Assembly: GCA_022820805.1 (NCBI GenBank)
Contig: JAJEEV010000033.1
Location: 1 to 64,000 of the forward strand
Direction: 5' to 3'
Length of the DNA stretch: 64,000 nt
DNA from: Acidimicrobiia bacterium
GTDB lineage: Bacteria; Actinomycetota; Acidimicrobiia; Acidimicrobiales; Aldehydirespiratoraceae
Shown here piece after piece: positions 8,160 through 19,840 of this stretch (its first letter is position 1; each line of letters opens with the position of its first letter). The translations under genes were made by a program, and so were the position numbers. Under the pieces are notes generated by a model. The model saw nothing but the letters and a program-made list of their open reading frames with translations. It was not told the DNA's origin and did not search any database.

Positions 8160-9227
8160 ATGAGCGTTAGCCGTATATCGAGGAGTCGCGCGGCGCGTCG
8201 CGGCGCCGTGGCCCTCGCGGTCATGCTGGCGCTGTTGCCCGGTGCGGCTCTGCTGGCCGGGTCCACGACGGTGGCGGCGTACAGCGGCGTGTCGTGTTCG
8301 GCGGGCGCGTCCTCGATCACGGTGTCGTGGAGCGGCGAGATGCGCGCATTCCAGTACACGGCTTGGGTGGAGGACTCCTCCGGCACGCAGTCGGGGAAGA
8401 TCGTGGACTGGAGCACCAAGACTACGGAGGCCGCCTCCGCGGAGTTCTCGTCGTTGTCGACGGGTACCTACAGCGTGTGGGTGATCATGCAGACGGTCGA
8501 CGGCTCGTTCATCAACATCGGGAGCACGAGCTGCACGGTGACCGAGACGGCGCCCACGACCACCACGACGACCGCCGCCACCACCACCACCACGACCGCT
8601 ACGACCACGACCACCGCGCCTGCGTCGACCTGGCCCGGCAGCCTCTCGTGTTCGACGGGCACGTCCTCGATCGAGGTGACGTTGGACCCGGCGGAGGGGA
8701 CGAACGGTTGGGAGGTGTTCGTGACGTATTCCTCGGGATATCCGAGGCTGGGGCAGTACACGCCGGTTACCGGCGAGGGCGAGAACGAGTTGTCGAGTGA
8801 GTTCGTCGACGTTGCCCAGGGCAGCTGGAACGTGTCCGGGACCGCATACTTCAGCGACGGCGCAGAGCGCGCTCTCGGGAGCATCACCTGCACCGTGACC
8901 GCTCCGGCGCCGACCACGACGTCCGCTCCGAACTCGGCGGCGACAGGCGCTCCGACCATCAGCGGGACGGCGCAGGTGGGCCAGACCCTCACGGCCGGCA
9001 CGTCCAACATTGCCGACGCAGACGGCCTTACCGGTGCAACTTATAGCTACCAGTGGCTGTCGAGCCGCGACACCGAGATCGACGGGGCCACGAGCTCCAC
9101 CTACACGCTGCAGACGTCGGATTCAGGCAAGGTGATCCGGGTCCGCGTGACGTTCACCGATGACGCCGGGAACGAGGAGACTTTGACCAGCGCCGCGACG
9201 AGCGCTGTCGCGGCCGGCGGCCTGTAG
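8160..9227 (+). CDS. Secreted protein with duplicated N-terminal domain, Thr-rich linkers and a C-terminal Ig-like domain
   Basis: 355 residues. Residues 1-40 form a signal peptide (RRGAVALAVMLALLPGAALLAG). Two related modules follow: SGVSCSAGASSITVSW...TSCTV (about 41-128) and SLSCSTGTSSIEVTL...ITCTV (about 161-246). Each starts and ends with a cysteine, so each may be closed by a disulfide. Long threonine linkers (about 131-158, and a shorter one after module 2) separate them, as in secreted wall or glycosylated proteins. The end (about 259-350) is an Ig-like repeat: GTAQVGQTLTAGTSNIADAD, YSYQWLSS, SGKVIRVRVTFTD. No sortase motif. Probably an extracellular adhesion or binding protein; the ligand is unknown. 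Confidence 0.78.
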   Translation: MSVSRISRSRAARRGAVALAVMLALLPGAALLAGSTTVAAYSGVSCSAGASSITVSWSGEMRAFQYTAWVEDSSGTQSGKIVDWSTKTTEAASAEFSSLSTGTYSVWVIMQTVDGSFINIGSTSCTVTETAPTTTTTTAATTTTTTATTTTTAPASTWPGSLSCSTGTSSIEVTLDPAEGTNGWEVFVTYSSGYPRLGQYTPVTGEGENELSSEFVDVAQGSWNVSGTAYFSDGAERALGSITCTVTAPAPTTTSAPNSAATGAPTISGTAQVGQTLTAGTSNIADADGLTGATYSYQWLSSRDTEIDGATSSTYTLQTSDSGKVIRVRVTFTDDAGNEETLTSAATSAVAAGGL

Positions 9228-9279
9228 TCGCCCGCCGTCCGCTAGCTGAGCTGTCCTGTCCGCGGGCGCTGGTCTGAAG

Positions 9280-10206
9280 ATGAGCAGGCTCGTATCGTTG
9301 GTCGCCGTCGCTGTGGCCGGCGGGTTGCTGTTCGGAGCCGGCTGTAGCGGCGATTCCGGGACCGGCGTCGGCGATGAGGCGGGCCATGAGGTGTCGGCAC
9401 CACCGAAGTCCGATCCTGCGGCCTACACGAGGTTCGTCGTGGATCAGGCCATCGCCCGTTACGAGGCCGAGGGGCTGGACGCCGCGCTCGCCCACTACAA
9501 CAACCCGACCAGCATCGATGACCAGTGGTACGTGTTCGTCGTCGACGAAGACGACACCGTGATCGGCCATTACGACCCCGACCGGCGGGGGCTGGACGTC
9601 AAGGGCTGGGTGGGAACCGACATCAACGGCTACAACTTCGGTCCCGAGCTACTCGCGGCCACAGAGACGGGCCGCTGGGTGCCCTACGTGTATGTGAACC
9701 CTGCCGAGGGGACCCTGAGCGACGAGGGAGCGTTCGAGCTGAAGAACGCCTGGGTCGTCCGCCATGACGGGCTGCTGTTCGGCTCGGGATGGTACATCGA
9801 CAGCGAGGAGTTCCTGCCGCAGCTGATGTCCGAATCGGCCGAGCACTTCCGCCGCGGCGGGCTGGAGGCCATCCTGGACTTCTACAACGATCCCCAGGGC
9901 ATCTCTGCGGGCTTGATACCGACCGCGGAGTACTACAACAGCACCGACACTCTCGACGGGTACTTCTCGGGATTCATCGCCGCCCCCGACGGCGAACTCC
10001 TGGCCCACATAGATCCCGGGCTCATCGGAACCGACATCGAGGACCTGCTGGGGCCCGCAGTGCGCGACGCCACCTCCGAGGGCGGCTGGATCACCGCCGA
10101 GGACAACCCTCCCGGAGCGGTGGCCCCCGAGACGATGCGCGTGTGGGTCATCGACGTGGACGGCACCCTCATCGGCGGCGGCTGGTACAGCCACGAAGGC
10201 AACTGA
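9280..10206 (+). CDS. Lipoprotein with two Cache-like sensor repeats
   Basis: 308 residues with a lipoprotein signal: hydrophobic segment then GAGC with Cys22 as lipidation site. Two similar halves follow. Each has YNNP/YNDP followed by DDTVIGHYDPD or DGELLAHIDPG, then VGTDINGYNFGPEL or IGTDIEDLLGPAV, and ends with GSGWYID or GGGWYSHEG. This pattern fits Cache (small-molecule-binding) domains normally found in receptors, but there is no cytoplasmic signalling domain. It may be a soluble ligand-binding or sensor lipoprotein on the cell surface. Follows the secreted protein by 52 bp. Confidence 0.75.
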   Translation: MSRLVSLVAVAVAGGLLFGAGCSGDSGTGVGDEAGHEVSAPPKSDPAAYTRFVVDQAIARYEAEGLDAALAHYNNPTSIDDQWYVFVVDEDDTVIGHYDPDRRGLDVKGWVGTDINGYNFGPELLAATETGRWVPYVYVNPAEGTLSDEGAFELKNAWVVRHDGLLFGSGWYIDSEEFLPQLMSESAEHFRRGGLEAILDFYNDPQGISAGLIPTAEYYNSTDTLDGYFSGFIAAPDGELLAHIDPGLIGTDIEDLLGPAVRDATSEGGWITAEDNPPGAVAPETMRVWVIDVDGTLIGGGWYSHEGN

Positions 10207-10259
10207 CGCAGCCGCAGACCGCGGCCGGGGCGGCCGGGGTGCAGCTAGCGTGCCTGGCC

Positions 10260-11402
10260 ATGAGCTCGTATCGATCCATCTCGCCCTGGGACGACTTCCC
10301 TGTCCACCAGACCTCCGAATACGTGCGCCATCCGGCGACCTCGGACCGCAACTTCTACGACCGCTACTACTTCAACCTGCACCCGTCGGGCGGCGACTAC
10401 TTCGCCATCTTCGGGCTCGGCCAGTACCCCAACCTGGGCACCACCGACGCCTACCTGGCGGTCACGATGGGCGACGACCATCACGTGGTGCGGGCCAGCA
10501 CGCCCCTCACCGACCGGGCCGACATCTCGGTCGGGCCGGTGCGGGTAGAGGTGATCGAGCCGCTGCGCAAGCTGCGGGTGATCGTCGAGCCGGCACGGCC
10601 CGCCGACTCGCCATTGGCCATGGACGTCACCTGGACCTCCCCCATCGACCCCTTCGAGGAGCCCCGCCAGTTCCTGCGGGCCAGAGGCACCGTCGTGTTC
10701 AACACTCAGCGGTTCGCGCAGCTCGGCCGCTGGGAGGGCACCCTCAACGTGGCTGGCACCGACCTCGCGGTCACCCCGGACCGCTGCGGCGGCGCCAGGG
10801 ACCGGTCCTGGGGGGTGCGTCCCGTCGGCGAGAAGCAGCCCGACGGGATCCGCCAGACCATCTCGGCGCTTCCGGGCATGTGGAACTACATGCCCGCCGA
10901 CTTCGGCGACCACTGGGTCATCTACCTGTGCCATGAGGAGCCCGACGGGAACCGCACCATGCAGACCGGCATGCGGGTGTGGACCGACCCCGACCGGCCC
11001 CGGGACGTGCTCGGGCGCCCCGAGTGGTCCCACGACACCATCAGCGGCACCCGCCTGCTGTCCGGGTCCCACATCGCGTTCGGTGAGGCCCCCGGCGGGC
11101 CGATCACCGTCGATGTCGAGCCGCTGTGCACCAACTTCCTCTCGATCGGGGCGGGCTACGGGATCGAGCCCGACTGGCGCCACGGCATGTGGCAGGGCGA
11201 GGAGCTGGTGGAGCAGGCCCTGTCGTACAAGGTGAGCGAGATCCGGGGCCTGGGCCAGTACGGCGTGGTCGACTCGGTGGGCCGGTTCACCTACGACGAT
11301 CCGGTCCGCGGCCCCCAGGAGGGCTACGGGCTGTACGAGCACGGCTTCTTCGGACCCTTCCCAAAGCTCGGCCTGACCGACCGGGGGGATCTCTTCTCCT
11401 GA
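10260..11402 (+). CDS. CrtC/DUF7064-like lipocalin-fold protein of unknown function
   Basis: 380 residues, start ATG 10260. The segment CGGARDRSWGVRPVGE resembles the (G)xRDRSWG motif of hydroxyneurosporene-synthase-like (CrtC/AttH) and DUF7064-type proteins. These have two lipocalin-like barrels and occur near CoA-ester and steroid or terpene genes in actinobacteria. No signal peptide or membrane segment. Starts 53 bp after the Cache lipoprotein in the same direction. The substrate is unknown; assignment to the broad family is moderately sure, a hydratase activity is not shown. Confidence 0.6.
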   Translation: MSSYRSISPWDDFPVHQTSEYVRHPATSDRNFYDRYYFNLHPSGGDYFAIFGLGQYPNLGTTDAYLAVTMGDDHHVVRASTPLTDRADISVGPVRVEVIEPLRKLRVIVEPARPADSPLAMDVTWTSPIDPFEEPRQFLRARGTVVFNTQRFAQLGRWEGTLNVAGTDLAVTPDRCGGARDRSWGVRPVGEKQPDGIRQTISALPGMWNYMPADFGDHWVIYLCHEEPDGNRTMQTGMRVWTDPDRPRDVLGRPEWSHDTISGTRLLSGSHIAFGEAPGGPITVDVEPLCTNFLSIGAGYGIEPDWRHGMWQGEELVEQALSYKVSEIRGLGQYGVVDSVGRFTYDDPVRGPQEGYGLYEHGFFGPFPKLGLTDRGDLFS

Positions 11403-11460
11403 CCCGTTCGCAGCCTCCGGATATGGGCTAGCCGCACCCTCCGGATAGATTCGCGCAACG

Positions 11461-14343
<2,883 letters not shown>

Positions 14344-14350
14344 CTGGCCC

Positions 14351-14420
14351 CCGGGCGGATGCCCCCCGGATCTCGGGTGGCCGGCGTCCGGGCGGAATGC
14401 ATCCCCGGGATCTCGGGTGG
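14351..14420 (+). repeat. Two imperfect direct repeats of about 31 bp
   Basis: Between gcvP and the next gene, CCGGGCGGATGCC...GGATCTCGGGTGG (14351-14380) recurs as CCGGGCGGAATGC...GGATCTCGGGTGG (14388-14420). The copies differ by small insertions. No coding potential; possibly a local duplication. Confidence 0.6.
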
Positions 14421-14506
14421 GTTGTGTGTCGTAGAGCCACAGGAACTGCACCTAGATTCTCGGAGAGGACTCTGCGGAGCCCGCCGACACCGAGGGAGCG
14501 CTCCAT

Positions 14507-15304
14507 ATGCCCGACGCACTCGTTGAACGAGACGGTCACGTGATGGTCATCACCATGAACCGGCCCAAGCGCATGAACGCGATCACCGGGCCGATGCTCA
14601 TCCGCATGTACGACGCCTACGAGGAGGCCTCGAACGACCCTGACGTGCGCTGCATCGTGGTGACCGGAGCCGGCGGCAACTTCTGCTCCGGCGCCGATCT
14701 GCGAGCCATGGCCGGCGACGCCGACGACGCCGACCCCCTCGACACCAGGGCCCGCATGGCCGAGGACCCCGACATCGTCTACAAGGCCCTGTTCCGCCAC
14801 TACCGCCCCACCAAGCCGATCGTGGCCGCGGTGGAGGGCGTGGCCATCGCGGGCGGCACCGAGATCCTCCAGGCCATGGAGATCCGGGTGGCCGGCGAAT
14901 CGGCCCGATTCGGTGTGAGCGAGGCCCGGTGGTCGCTGTACCCGATGGGCGGCTCAGCGGTGCGCCTGCCCCGCCAGATCCCCTACACCCACGCGGCGGA
15001 GATCCTCCTCACCGGCAAGCACATCACCGCGGCCGAGGCGCTGGAGATCGGCCTGATCGGCCATGTCGTGCCCGACGGCCAGGCCCTCGACAAGGCGCTC
15101 GAGATCGCCAACGTGGTGGCAGCCAACGGGCCGCTGGCCACTGCGGCCATCACCCGCACCCTGCACGAGTGCGACGGCATGGAGCTCGACGACGCCCTGC
15201 GCCACGAGTGGGACTACGGCCAGGCCGTGTTCGGCTCCAACGACGCCAAGGAGGGCCCGAAGGCATTCGCCGAGAAGCGGACCCCCAACTTCACCGGCAC
15301 CTGA
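14507..15304 (+). CDS. Enoyl-CoA hydratase/isomerase family protein
   Basis: 265-residue crotonase-fold protein acting on CoA esters. Oxyanion-hole segments are visible: [14 protein letters not shown] (first NH donor) and [20 protein letters not shown] (second). A Glu in the region [15 protein letters not shown] may be one catalytic acid. GAGGGAG lies upstream of the ATG. It stands between gcvP and mycothione reductase without other beta-oxidation genes, so its substrate is unclear. The C-terminal [11 protein letters not shown] is typical of actinobacterial paralogues. Confidence 0.85.
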   Translation: MPDALVERDGHVMVITMNRPKRMNAITGPMLIRMYDAYEEASNDPDVRCIVVTGAGGNFCSGADLRAMAGDADDADPLDTRARMAEDPDIVYKALFRHYRPTKPIVAAVEGVAIAGGTEILQAMEIRVAGESARFGVSEARWSLYPMGGSAVRLPRQIPYTHAAEILLTGKHITAAEALEIGLIGHVVPDGQALDKALEIANVVAANGPLATAAITRTLHECDGMELDDALRHEWDYGQAVFGSNDAKEGPKAFAEKRTPNFTGT

Positions 15305-15335
15305 CACCGGACTGGCCGGTAGGGTGCCGGGCTCG

Positions 15336-16697
15336 ATGCGGAGTTTCGACCTGCTGATCATCGGTGCCGGATCGGGCAACTCGGTGATCGGGGCCGAACA
15401 CGACGGCTGGGACATCGCCATCGCCGAGCACGGTCTGTTCGGCGGCACGTGCCTCAACGTGGGCTGCATCCCGTCCAAGATGTTCGTGTACGCCGCTGAA
15501 GTGGCTGCTCTGGCCGCCGACTCCGAGCGTCTTGGCGTCCACACCCGCTTCGACGGCGCCGACTGGCCCGCGGTGCGCGACCGGATCTTCGGCCGGATCG
15601 ACCCGATCGCCGAGGGCGGCCTCACCTACCGCCAGGAACTTCCCAACGTCACCGTCTACACCGACACGGCCCGCTTCGTAGGCCCCCGCACGGTGGCGGT
15701 CGGCGACGAGACGATCACCGCGGACCGGATCGTGGTGGCGGCAGGAGCCCGGCCCGCCGTTCCCGACGTGGACGGCTTGGCGACCTGCGGCTACCACACC
15801 TCCGACACGGTCATGCGTCTCGACGACCTCCCGGAGCGACTGCTGGTGGTGGGCGGGGGCTACATCGCGGCCGAGCTGGGATCGGTGATGGGCGCCTTCG
15901 GATCTCAGGTGACCTTCGTGCTGCGGGGCGACACCTTCCTACGCCGCGAGGACGACGAGATCCGGCGTCGCTTCACCGAGGCCTACCGCCGCCGTTTCGA
16001 CGTGCGCCTCGACACCCGGATGCTGTCCGCCCGCCGGCAGGGCGCCGAGGTGGTGCTGGAGGTCCAGGCCGCTGACGGGTCCCGGACCGAGCTGCGAGCC
16101 GATGAGCTGCTGGTTGCGACCGGCCGGATACCCAACGGCGACCGGCTACAGGTGGCAGCGGCAGGCATCGAGACCGACTCCTCGGGCTATGTGGTCACCG
16201 ACGACCAGCTTTGCACCAGCGCCGAGGGCGTGTGGGCGCTGGGCGACATCACCAACCCGGTCCAGCTCAAGCACGTCGCCAACCACGAGGCCCGGGTCGT
16301 GCGCCACAACATGTCGCATCCCGACGACCCGATAAGTGTCGACCATCGCTTCATCCCCCACGCCGTGTTCGGCCACCCGCAGGTGGCCAGCGTCGGCCTC
16401 ACCGAGCGCGAGTGCCAGCAGCACGGCCTCCCCTACCGCAGCCACGTTCAGCCCTTCGGCTCAGCCGCCTACGGCTGGGCCATGGAGGACACCGACAGCG
16501 CGGTCAAGGTGATCGCCCACTCCGAGACCCGCCGCCTGATCGGCGCGCACATCATCGGCCCCCAGGCCTCCACCCTGATCCAGCAGCTGGTCCAGGGCAT
16601 GCACTTCGACCTCACAGTCGACCAGATGGCCCGCCACCAGTACTACATCCACCCCGCCCTACCCGAGGTGGTCGAACAAGCCCTCCTAGAGCTCTAG
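15336..16697 (+). CDS. mtr: Mycothione reductase
   Basis: NADPH-dependent flavoprotein that reduces mycothiol disulfide. 453 residues. FAD loop GAGSGN near residue 10, redox pair Cys39/Cys44 in [13 protein letters not shown], and NADPH Rossmann segment [10 protein letters not shown]. The C-terminal [15 protein letters not shown] gives catalytic His439-Glu444 and closely matches the M. tuberculosis Mtr ending. So do [19 protein letters not shown] and YGWAMEDT. This separates it from lipoamide dehydrogenase and mercuric reductase. It implies the cell uses mycothiol, an actinobacterial trait. Confidence 0.92.
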   Translation: MRSFDLLIIGAGSGNSVIGAEHDGWDIAIAEHGLFGGTCLNVGCIPSKMFVYAAEVAALAADSERLGVHTRFDGADWPAVRDRIFGRIDPIAEGGLTYRQELPNVTVYTDTARFVGPRTVAVGDETITADRIVVAAGARPAVPDVDGLATCGYHTSDTVMRLDDLPERLLVVGGGYIAAELGSVMGAFGSQVTFVLRGDTFLRREDDEIRRRFTEAYRRRFDVRLDTRMLSARRQGAEVVLEVQAADGSRTELRADELLVATGRIPNGDRLQVAAAGIETDSSGYVVTDDQLCTSAEGVWALGDITNPVQLKHVANHEARVVRHNMSHPDDPISVDHRFIPHAVFGHPQVASVGLTERECQQHGLPYRSHVQPFGSAAYGWAMEDTDSAVKVIAHSETRRLIGAHIIGPQASTLIQQLVQGMHFDLTVDQMARHQYYIHPALPEVVEQALLEL

Positions 16698-16770
16698 CCA
16701 AGCCCGCAGGGCCCCGCCGAGCAGGCCGGCCAGTCGCGACCCGTACGGATCCCCCAAAACACGAGCGCGA

Positions 16771-16858
16771 GGCCGGCGGGTGGCGGCGAGGAACGGCCGA
16801 CCGACAATGGGGCGAAGCCCCGTCGGTCGGACGGCATCGACGACAGGACCCGCCGGCC
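16771..16858 (+). repeat. Palindromic repeat family 1, copy A (complete)
   Basis: 88-bp element between mtr and aroC. It begins GGCCGGCGGGT and ends with the exact inverted copy ACCCGCCGGCC (16848-16858). Inside is a hairpin: CCGACCGAC (16797-16805) pairs with GTCGGTCGG (16822-16830), capped by GGGGC-GAA-GCCCC. The same sequence recurs at 18121-18208 and, shortened, at 18041-18094. No coding capacity; REP- or MITE-like. Confidence 0.8.
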
Positions 16859-16903
16859 GGACCGACACGCTCACACCGAAGGGCCGCTCCGTATGCTGAA
16901 GGC

Positions 16904-18010
16904 ATGGCCAGCACGTTCGGGACCCTGTTCCGGGTCACCACTTTCGGCGAGTCGCACGGCGGTGCCGTAGGCGTGGTGGTCGACGGCTGCCCGCCCAGGC
17001 TGCCCCTGGACCTGTCTGAGGTCCAGGCCGACCTGGACCGTCGCCGTCCCGGCCAGAGCCGGATCGTGACCCAGCGGGCCGAGTCGGACACCGCTGAGAT
17101 CGTCTCGGGAGTCTTCGGCGGCTACACCACCGGCACGCCCATAGCGGTGCTGGTGCGCAACAAGGACGCCCGCTCCGAGGCCTACGAGCACCTGCGCGAC
17201 GTCTACCGGCCCTCCCACGCCGACTACACCTACGACGCCAAGTACGGCTTCCGGGACTGGACCGGCGGCGGGCGGGCCTCGGCCCGCGAGACCGTCGGAC
17301 GGGTCGCGGCCGCGGCCATCGCCCGCAAGCTGCTGCAGGCAGCCGCCGGCGTCGAGGTGCTCGGATGGGTGCAGTCGGTGCACGACATCGAGTCGGCCGC
17401 CGACCCGGCGTCGGTTACCCACGCCGACGTCGAGGCCGGCCCCACCCGCTGCCCCGACCCGGCTGCCGCAAAGAAGATGATCGAGGCCATCGAGGCGGCC
17501 CGGCGCGACGGGAACTCCCTCGGCGGAGTGGTGGAGTGCGTGTGCCGTGGCGTTCCCGCCGGGCTCGGCGAGCCCGTCTTCGACAAGCTCGACGCGGCCC
17601 TGGCCGGTGCCATGCTGTCGCTCCCGGCGGCCAAGGGATTCGAGATTGGCAGCGGCTTCGCCGGCACCCGCCTCACAGGCCTTACCCACAACGATCCGTT
17701 CCGGCCGGACACAGACGCCGGGATCCGCACCGCATCGAACCGCTCCGGGGGCGTGCAAGGCGGCATCTCCAACGGCGAGGACATCGTGATCCGGGTGGCG
17801 TTCAAGCCCACCTCGACCATCGCCTCCGCACAGCAGACCGTCACCCGCGATGGCGAGGCCACCACCCTGGCCGCCCGCGGCCGCCACGACCCCTGCGTGC
17901 TGCCCCGCGCCGTCCCCATGGTCGAGGCCATGGCGCTGCTGGTGCTGGCCGACCACTGGCTGCGCCAGCAGGCAGTAGACGTACTCCCGCCCCTGCCCGA
18001 ACGCCCCTGA
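16904..18010 (+). CDS. aroC: Chorismate synthase
   Basis: Converts 5-enolpyruvylshikimate 3-phosphate to chorismate with reduced FMN, the last shared step of aromatic synthesis. 368 residues. N-terminal [11 protein letters not shown] and [15 protein letters not shown], central [20 protein letters not shown] and the [16 protein letters not shown] segment are family signatures, with the active His in GESHG. ATG at 16904 follows a weak GAAGG. It is bracketed on both sides by copies of palindromic repeat family 1, and no other shikimate gene is nearby. Confidence 0.96.
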   Translation: MASTFGTLFRVTTFGESHGGAVGVVVDGCPPRLPLDLSEVQADLDRRRPGQSRIVTQRAESDTAEIVSGVFGGYTTGTPIAVLVRNKDARSEAYEHLRDVYRPSHADYTYDAKYGFRDWTGGGRASARETVGRVAAAAIARKLLQAAAGVEVLGWVQSVHDIESAADPASVTHADVEAGPTRCPDPAAAKKMIEAIEAARRDGNSLGGVVECVCRGVPAGLGEPVFDKLDAALAGAMLSLPAAKGFEIGSGFAGTRLTGLTHNDPFRPDTDAGIRTASNRSGGVQGGISNGEDIVIRVAFKPTSTIASAQQTVTRDGEATTLAARGRHDPCVLPRAVPMVEAMALLVLADHWLRQQAVDVLPPLPERP

Positions 18011-18040
18011 CAGAGCGGCCCTGAGTCCCGCGACCAGCTA

Positions 18041-18094
18041 GGCCGGCGGGTGGCGGCGAGGAACGGCCGACCAACAATGGGGCGAAGCCCCGTC
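18041..18094 (+). repeat. Palindromic repeat family 1, copy B (truncated)
   Basis: Matches copy A from GGCCGGCGGGT to the CCCCGTC of the internal hairpin, then diverges, so the right terminal repeat is missing. One substitution (ACCAAC) weakens the hairpin. The flanking sequence ACGCCCCTGA...CGCGACCRGCTA occurs before both copy B and copy C, which suggests copies B and C arose by a tandem duplication of element plus flank. Confidence 0.7.
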
Positions 18095-18120
18095 ACGCCC
18101 CTGAGTGGCGCGACCGGCTA

Positions 18121-18208
18121 GGCCGGCGGGTGGCGGCGAGGAACGGCCGACCGACAATGGGGCGAAGCCCCGTCGGTCGGACGGCCTCGACGACAGGACC
18201 CGCCGGCC
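18121..18208 (+). repeat. Palindromic repeat family 1, copy C (complete)
   Basis: Nearly identical over 88 bp to copy A (visible difference GGCATCG versus GGCCTCG), with both terminal inverted repeats and the internal hairpin. An extra right end, CGACAGGACCCGCCGGCC, follows at 18224-18241, as if a further copy had collapsed. Lies between the convergent aroC and gcvT, where its hairpins could also act on transcript ends. Confidence 0.8.
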
Positions 18209-18269
18209 GGGAAGGCAATTCAGCGACAGGACCCGCCGGCCGGACGACCGGAGTCAGCGAGTCAGGGAG

Positions 18270-19343
18270 TCAGCGGTGGAAGGGAGGCTTGACCACCGTC
18301 GCAGGCAGGTCCCGGCCCCGCACGTCGATGATCACGTCGTCGCCGAGAGCGACATCGGGAGCGAGGAACGCCAGCGCGATGCCCTGGCCCAGGATCGGCG
18401 AGAAGTTGCCGCTGGTCACCACTCCGACGGTGTCGTCGCCCCGCCGGACGGCACAGCCGTCACGAGGTGGGCGGCCCTTGTCGGCCAGCAGACCCCGCAG
18501 CCGCCGGTGCGGGCCGGCCTCACGCTCGGCCTCCAGCGCGGCCCGGCCCCGGAAGTCGCCCTTGTCCCAGCGGACGACCCAACCCAGACCGGCCTGGAGC
18601 GGGGTGATGCCGGGACCGAGTTCGTGGCCGTGGAGGGGCAACCCGGCCTCCAGCCGCAAGGTGTCTCGTGCCCCCAGACCGGCCGGCGAGACTCCGGCGT
18701 CCACCAGGCGCTGCCACACGGTGCCGGCGTCGTCGACGCCGACAGCCATCTCGACGCCGTCCTCTCCGGTGTAGCCGGTGCCGGCCACCGTTACCGGGAT
18801 CTCGCCGAAGCGGCACGCCGCCACCTTGAACCGCTCCACCGCGGCGACCTCGTCGCCGCCCGCGGCCGCGATCCGGTCGCGGGCGGCCGGCCCCTGTACC
18901 GCGATCACTGCTCTCTGCGTGGTCACATCCGCGATCTCCAGGTCGCCCGCCCCCTCCCTCAACGCGCCGACGACCCGGTCGGTGTTGGAGGCGTTGGGCA
19001 TCACGTCGAAGCGGTCGTCGCCGATCCACCACACGATGATGTCGTCGAGAACCGATGCGTCGGAGGCGTCGAGCAGGTGCGTGTACTGGGCGGACCCGAC
19101 GCCGACCCGGTCCAAGTCGTTGGTCAATGCCCATTGCAGAGCCCGATGAGCGCCGGCGCCCTGCACTCGCACCGTCCCGAGGTGGGACACGTCGAAGAGG
19201 GCCGCCCCCGAGCGGCAGGCCATGTGCTCGGCCACGGTGCCGGTCTCGTACTGGAGGGGCATCTCCCAGCCCCCGAAGGGCACCAGCTTGGCCCCTGATC
19301 GCGCGTGTACGTCATGCAGTGGGGAGCGCCGCAGTTCGTTCAT
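18270..19343 (-). CDS. gcvT: Aminomethyltransferase (glycine cleavage T protein)
   Basis: Transfers the methylene group from aminomethyl-GcvH to tetrahydrofolate, releasing ammonia. 357 residues, near family length. Conserved: LVPFGGWEMPLQY at the N terminus, LFDVSHLGTVRVQG with the catalytic Asp after a few residues, GYTGEDGVEM, and GARDTLRLEAGLPLHGHEL. Start at ATG 19343. It lies 14 bp after the small nuclease-like gene and is probably the end of the long minus-strand transcript that begins at gcvH, which would explain co-regulation despite distance. Confidence 0.95.
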   Translation of the reverse strand: MNELRRSPLHDVHARSGAKLVPFGGWEMPLQYETGTVAEHMACRSGAALFDVSHLGTVRVQGAGAHRALQWALTNDLDRVGVGSAQYTHLLDASDASVLDDIIVWWIGDDRFDVMPNASNTDRVVGALREGAGDLEIADVTTQRAVIAVQGPAARDRIAAAGGDEVAAVERFKVAACRFGEIPVTVAGTGYTGEDGVEMAVGVDDAGTVWQRLVDAGVSPAGLGARDTLRLEAGLPLHGHELGPGITPLQAGLGWVVRWDKGDFRGRAALEAEREAGPHRRLRGLLADKGRPPRDGCAVRRGDDTVGVVTSGNFSPILGQGIALAFLAPDVALGDDVIIDVRGRDLPATVVKPPFHR

Positions 19344-19357
19344 GACGAAGGTCTAGC

Positions 19358-19678
19358 TCAGGCGGCGACAGGAAGCCCGTACTTGCGGCCGATCCACTCC
19401 ATGTCGCTGCGGTTCAGGAACTTCACCTGCACGTCCGGGTAGCTCTTGGCGAGCAGGCGCAGCTTCTGCTTCTTGCGGTTGACCAGCCGCTGCCGCAGCG
19501 TGGTGAGCTCCACGTACATGTCGAAGTCGGGCAGGTAGAAGTCGGGTGTGAAGCCGCAGGCGGTGTTCCCGCTCGCGTCCCGCTCGAGCACGAACATCCG
19601 CGGCTCGTACTCCCAGCGGATCCCGTAGGAGTCGAGCAGGCTGGCGAAGGCCTGCTCGGAGGGGTGGGCAAACTGCAC
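19358..19678 (-). CDS. Small PD-(D/E)XK nuclease-like protein
   Basis: 106 residues, GTG start with GAGGG seven bases upstream. The core FTPDFYLPDFDMYVELTT followed by RKKQK has the D...ExT...K spacing of PD-(D/E)XK nucleases, such as the T7 endonuclease I or VRR-Nuc groups. The N terminus PSEQAFASLLDSYGIRWEYEP resembles the first helix and strand of such proteins. It sits between the MerR gene and gcvT. Nuclease activity and target are inferred; no adjacent methylase or phage gene supports a restriction role. Confidence 0.65.
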   Translation of the reverse strand: MQFAHPSEQAFASLLDSYGIRWEYEPRMFVLERDASGNTACGFTPDFYLPDFDMYVELTTLRQRLVNRKKQKLRLLAKSYPDVQVKFLNRSDMEWIGRKYGLPVAA

Positions 19679-19735
19679 TCGAGGCCCTCAGTGAGCGCGC
19701 CGCGCGGTGGACATCGGTTGCGTCGCAACGTTGCC

Positions 19736-19840
19736 ACTCCCGCTCTTGTTCGCTGCGCTCACGGGCCGCTCGGGCCACGGCCTCGCTCGCTGCCTCGCGT
19801 GTATCCGCATGTGTTGCTCCCTACCCGCTCGGCCTCTCAG
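19736..19840 (+). repeat. Dispersed repeat family 2, copy 1 (105 bp)
   Basis: Begins CTCCCGCTCTTGTTCGCT and ends CCCGCTCGGCCTCTCAG. The same 105-bp stretch recurs at 50766-50870 with roughly 85-90% identity by eye, and a 41-bp core recurs inverted at 49110-49150. Here it lies between two minus-strand genes, and its last bases supply the TGA stop codon of the MerR gene (19837-19839). Confidence 0.75.
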
